Shown here: piece after piece, positions 61,578 to 64,000 of the stretch | How positions within the stretch are numbered: position 1 is the stretch's first letter | Layout of the letters: each line of letters opens with the position of its first letter | Assembly: GCF_900188125.1 (NCBI RefSeq) | Contig: NZ_FZOW01000004.1 | Span: forward strand, 248,001-312,000 | Origin: Rhodococcoides kyotonense | Lineage (GTDB): Bacteria; Actinomycetota; Actinomycetes; Mycobacteriales; Mycobacteriaceae | Direction: 5' to 3' | DNA: 64,000 nucleotides | The notes under the pieces: model-generated | Told to the model about the DNA's origin: nothing | The model's input: the letters and a program-made list of their open reading frames with translations, nothing else | The model's database searches: none | Position numbers and translations under genes: made by a program

Positions 61578-63671
61578 CTACCGCGGCAGCCCCAGAATCC
61601 GCTCGGCAGCGACGGTCTTCAGAATCTGCGACGTGCCGCCTGCGATCGACAGGCACCGCGTCAGCAACATCTCCTTCGCGAGCGGGCCGTCCACGACGCC
61701 TGCGAGTCCCGACGCCTCCAGCGCGAATTCGGCGACGTCTTGCCGGTGCCGAACACCGACGAGCTTGCGGACGCTCGATTCGGGGCCTGGGTCCTGCCCG
61801 TCGAGGCGTCGGAGCATCGCACGGACGTCGAGGACCGCGCCGACCTGCCCGTCTGCGAGCAGCCCACCGAGACGGTCGTCGAGAGCCGCGTCGAAAGAAT
61901 CTGCCGTCGCCTTCAGTACGTCTTCGAGTGCCGATCCGAGTGCAGACCCGCGGCTCATCGCGACACGCTCGTTCGACAGAGTCGTCCGTGCGAACTTCCA
62001 CCCGTCCCCCGGTCGACCGACGAGACAGTCGGACGGAACAACGACGTCGTCGAGGTAGACCTCGTTGAAGACCGCATCACCGGTGATCTCACGCAGCGGT
62101 TCGACGCGAATCCCCGGCGTGCGCATGTCGACGAGGAAGTAGCTGATTCCCTTGTGCTTCGGGGCATCGCGGTCGGTCCGGGCGAGGCAGATCGCCCAAT
62201 CGGCCTCGCGTGCCAGCGACGTCCAGATCTTGTGGCCACGCAGCCGCCAGCCGCCGTCGACCTGGGTAGCCGTCGTCCGGAGCGACGCCAAGTCCGAGCC
62301 CGCCTCGGGTTCACTGAACAGCTGGCACCAGGTGATGTCACCGCGCAACGTCGGGCCTGCGAATCGGTCGATCTGCTCGGCCGTTCCGTGTTCGAGGATC
62401 GTCGGCATCGCCCACCAGCCGATCACCAGGTCAGGCGGTTCGACGCCTGCCGCCGCGAGCTCCTCGGCGACGATCAACTGCTCCGCATGCCCTGCATCTC
62501 GGCCGTACGGACGCGGCCAATGGGGAGCTGCAAGCCCGGACTCTGCCAATGCGACGCGCGGATCCTCGGCGCGCGCGATGGCTGCGGCGTCGGATCGGAT
62601 GTTCTCGCGCAGTCCCGCATCCCCCAGCTCGATCTCGAGGTGTCGACGCGCCCCTGCTCGCGACAGTTCCGTCACCCGCCGACGCCACCGCGACGTGCCG
62701 CCGAACGCCTGCCGCAGCGACAGAGCGCGTCGTAGATACAGGTGCGCGTCGTGCTCCCAGGTGAACCCGATGCCGCCGAGCACCTGGATACAGTCCTCGG
62801 CGGTCTCGACGGCTGCGTCGAACGCGATCGACGCGGCGACGGCCGCAGCCAGCGGAAACTCGCGTCCGTCGGCCGCCACTGCCGCATCCCACGCTGCAGC
62901 CCTTGCCTTTTCGACGCGACACAGCATGTCGGCGCACAGATGCTTGATCGCCTGGAAGCTGCCGATCGGGGCGCCGAACTGCTCGCGGATCTTCGCGTAG
63001 TCGACGGCCGTGCGCAGACACCAGCCCGCGACGCCCGCTGCCTCGGCGGCGGACAGTGTCACCGCGAGGTCGCGCACGCGTGCGAACCCGACGCCGCGGA
63101 CGATGTGCTGCGCCTCGACTCCGGTCAGAGACAGCCTCGCCGACGGCATGCTGTGGTCGAGGCCGGTCAGCGCCTCGATCTTCACGCCGGGGGCGTCGGC
63201 CGGAACCCGACACCACAGTTCTTCACCTGCGTCGACCGGCACCAGCACGTCGACACCGTCCGCGAGGCCGAGTACGACGTCGACCTCCCCATCGAGAACC
63301 AGAACGGCCCCGTCGACACGACCGCGCACGGAACCTGGCGGCACCACCAGCGCACACGGTCGATCGCTGTCGATCATGGCCTCATCGCTGTCGATCATGG
63401 CGGCGACGGCCGTCGAGATCACCGGCCCGCCGACGAGACCCGCGCCGACTTCCTCGATCATCGCGGCGAGATCGGGGACGGTCCCGCCCGCCCCGCCTGC
63501 GTCCTCCGGCACGGCCACCGAGAACACGCCGAGGCCGACGAGTCCGGGCCAGGACGTGCGCCACACCTCCAGGTCGTGAGCGCGTAAAGTTACTGTCGGT
63601 TGCGCGGAGGACACCCAGGAACGGATCGAATTCTGGACGTCGCGCTGATCCTCTGTCGTGGCAATGGTCAC
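61578..63671 (-). CDS. fadE34: Fused two-domain acyl-CoA dehydrogenase FadE34 (ChsE3)
   Basis: This 697-residue protein contains two acyl-CoA dehydrogenase modules in one chain. The N-terminal half (to about 350) has PEDAGGAGGTVPDLAAMIEEVG, DYAKIREQFGAPIGSFQAIKHLCADML and LGGIGFTWEHDAHLYLRR. The C-terminal half has QLFSEPEAGSDLASLRTTATQVDGGWRLRGHKIWTSLAREADWAICLART. FadE34 dehydrogenates the 5-carbon side-chain CoA ester. The pseudo-duplicate MIDSDEAMIDSD reflects a 21-bp tandem repeat. It is divergent from kstR with one KstR box between them, as in Rv3573c/Rv3574. Confidence 0.93.
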   Translation of the reverse strand: MTIATTEDQRDVQNSIRSWVSSAQPTVTLRAHDLEVWRTSWPGLVGLGVFSVAVPEDAGGAGGTVPDLAAMIEEVGAGLVGGPVISTAVAAMIDSDEAMIDSDRPCALVVPPGSVRGRVDGAVLVLDGEVDVVLGLADGVDVLVPVDAGEELWCRVPADAPGVKIEALTGLDHSMPSARLSLTGVEAQHIVRGVGFARVRDLAVTLSAAEAAGVAGWCLRTAVDYAKIREQFGAPIGSFQAIKHLCADMLCRVEKARAAAWDAAVAADGREFPLAAAVAASIAFDAAVETAEDCIQVLGGIGFTWEHDAHLYLRRALSLRQAFGGTSRWRRRVTELSRAGARRHLEIELGDAGLRENIRSDAAAIARAEDPRVALAESGLAAPHWPRPYGRDAGHAEQLIVAEELAAAGVEPPDLVIGWWAMPTILEHGTAEQIDRFAGPTLRGDITWCQLFSEPEAGSDLASLRTTATQVDGGWRLRGHKIWTSLAREADWAICLARTDRDAPKHKGISYFLVDMRTPGIRVEPLREITGDAVFNEVYLDDVVVPSDCLVGRPGDGWKFARTTLSNERVAMSRGSALGSALEDVLKATADSFDAALDDRLGGLLADGQVGAVLDVRAMLRRLDGQDPGPESSVRKLVGVRHRQDVAEFALEASGLAGVVDGPLAKEMLLTRCLSIAGGTSQILKTVAAERILGLPR
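63366..63407. repeat. 21-bp in-frame tandem repeat in fadE34
   Basis: On the minus strand the unit ATGATCGACAGCGAT plus six bases is repeated (coding M-I-D-S-D-E-A then M-I-D-S-D-R-P), adding seven residues in a surface-like loop. It keeps the frame. Confidence 0.75.
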
Positions 63672-63706
63672 AGTGAAACCCCAGCTCTCGAGATGACTTT
63701 TACATC

Positions 63707-63720
63707 TAGAACGTGTTCTA
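63707..63720. promoter_or_regulatory. KstR operator between fadE34 and kstR
   Basis: TAGAACGTGTTCTA, a perfect palindrome, lies 35 bases from the fadE34 GTG and 43 from kstR, giving autoregulation as in M. tuberculosis. Confidence 0.9.
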
Positions 63721-63763
63721 ATACGCTAGCTGGTCAAGCTCGAGGTAAGAAGGAAAACCAACG

Positions 63764-64000
63764 ATGACCTCTTCATCTCGGCCGGGTGTGTCAGAACCCG
63801 CCGACAAGGACGGAGCCACGCCGTCGACACCGACGCCGCTGCGTTCGGTCGGCGTGCTCAGCGACGACGACCTGAGTTCCAACGCGCAGCGCGAACGCCG
63901 CAAACGCATTCTCGACGCCACCCTCGCCCTCGCCTCGAAGGGCGGATACGAGGCCGTGCAGATGCGTGCCGTCGCAGAACGCGCCGACGTCGCCGTCGGA
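63764..64000 (+). CDS. kstR: TetR-family sterol catabolism repressor KstR (N-terminal part)
   Basis: This is the first 79 codons of KstR; the rest runs off the right edge. After an N-terminal extension (MTSSSRPGVSEPADKDGATP...) the helix-turn-helix region reads SNAQRERRKRILDATLALASKGGYEAVQMRAVAERADVAVG, nearly identical to my memory of Rv3574. KstR represses the sterol genes until a steroid CoA thioester binds. ATG 63764 has an AGAAGGA site. The N-terminal extension of about 33 residues is longer than in M. tuberculosis and contains a TPSTPTP linker. Confidence 0.93.
   Translation, partial: MTSSSRPGVSEPADKDGATPSTPTPLRSVGVLSDDDLSSNAQRERRKRILDATLALASKGGYEAVQMRAVAERADVAVG

Overview
The window is high-GC actinobacterial DNA, and its gene content points to the Mycobacteriales, most likely Rhodococcus or a close relative in the Nocardiaceae. 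Supporting evidence includes a full KstR-type sterol catabolic gene set, WhiB, EspR-like and Rv1733c-like proteins, GTG/TTG starts, apparently leaderless genes, and HspR (HAIR) and LexA boxes of mycobacterial type. All names come from reading the translated sequence and from remembered family features; no database search was run.

Left block (1-20.4 kb). The gene content recalls the M. tuberculosis Rv0363c-Rv0385 neighbourhood: fba (partial), DedA proteins, a GH76 hydrolase, a SpoU/TrmH methyltransferase, pyrE, a membrane protein, clpB, and a divergent globin-reductase. Set into it are a MarR/MFS efflux pair, a large alanine-rich surface protein followed by a sortase-like lipoprotein, two SDRs, LemA, a YhhN protein and several membrane proteins.

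Steroid blocks (20.4-49.4 kb and 56.8-64 kb). Side-chain genes: an acyl-CoA ligase, an F420-type oxidoreductase (Rv3520c-like), a DUF35 protein with ltp4 and ltp3, a second F420-type oxidoreductase, cyp125, fadA5, then ltp2-chsH1-chsH2-chsE2-chsE1 and fadE34. Ring genes: hsaADCB facing kshA, hsaF-hsaG-hsaE with a KstD-like flavoprotein facing kstD, a MaoC hydratase and a secreted class II cholesterol oxidase; fadD3 starts work on the HIP (C/D-ring) remnant. The window ends inside kstR, the regulator. I find eleven KstR-type operators (T-n2-AAC-n2-GTT-n2-A), perfect or near perfect, at almost every steroid promoter. A TetR gene facing a CYP102-like P450 heme domain, an SOS-controlled dinB and an EspR-like protein interrupt the set.

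Block 49.5-56.9 kb: a small secreted protein, a GGDEF/EAL membrane protein, bluB, a DUF2637 membrane protein, a WhiB3-like regulator, and a gluconate module (gntK, gntP, and a FadR-type GntR regulator with a matching operator).

The most unusual signals are non-coding. First, a 46-bp palindrome family (four copies) lies only between convergent genes. In copy 4 the stop codons of both neighbours sit at the edges of its four-base loop, and the element writes a shared V-H-x-N-T tail onto three different proteins. Second, there is a second palindrome family (two copies) of the same design. Third, 15-bp tandem duplications lie exactly at the translation starts of three unrelated genes. No rRNA, tRNA, CRISPR array, insertion sequence or prophage was seen.
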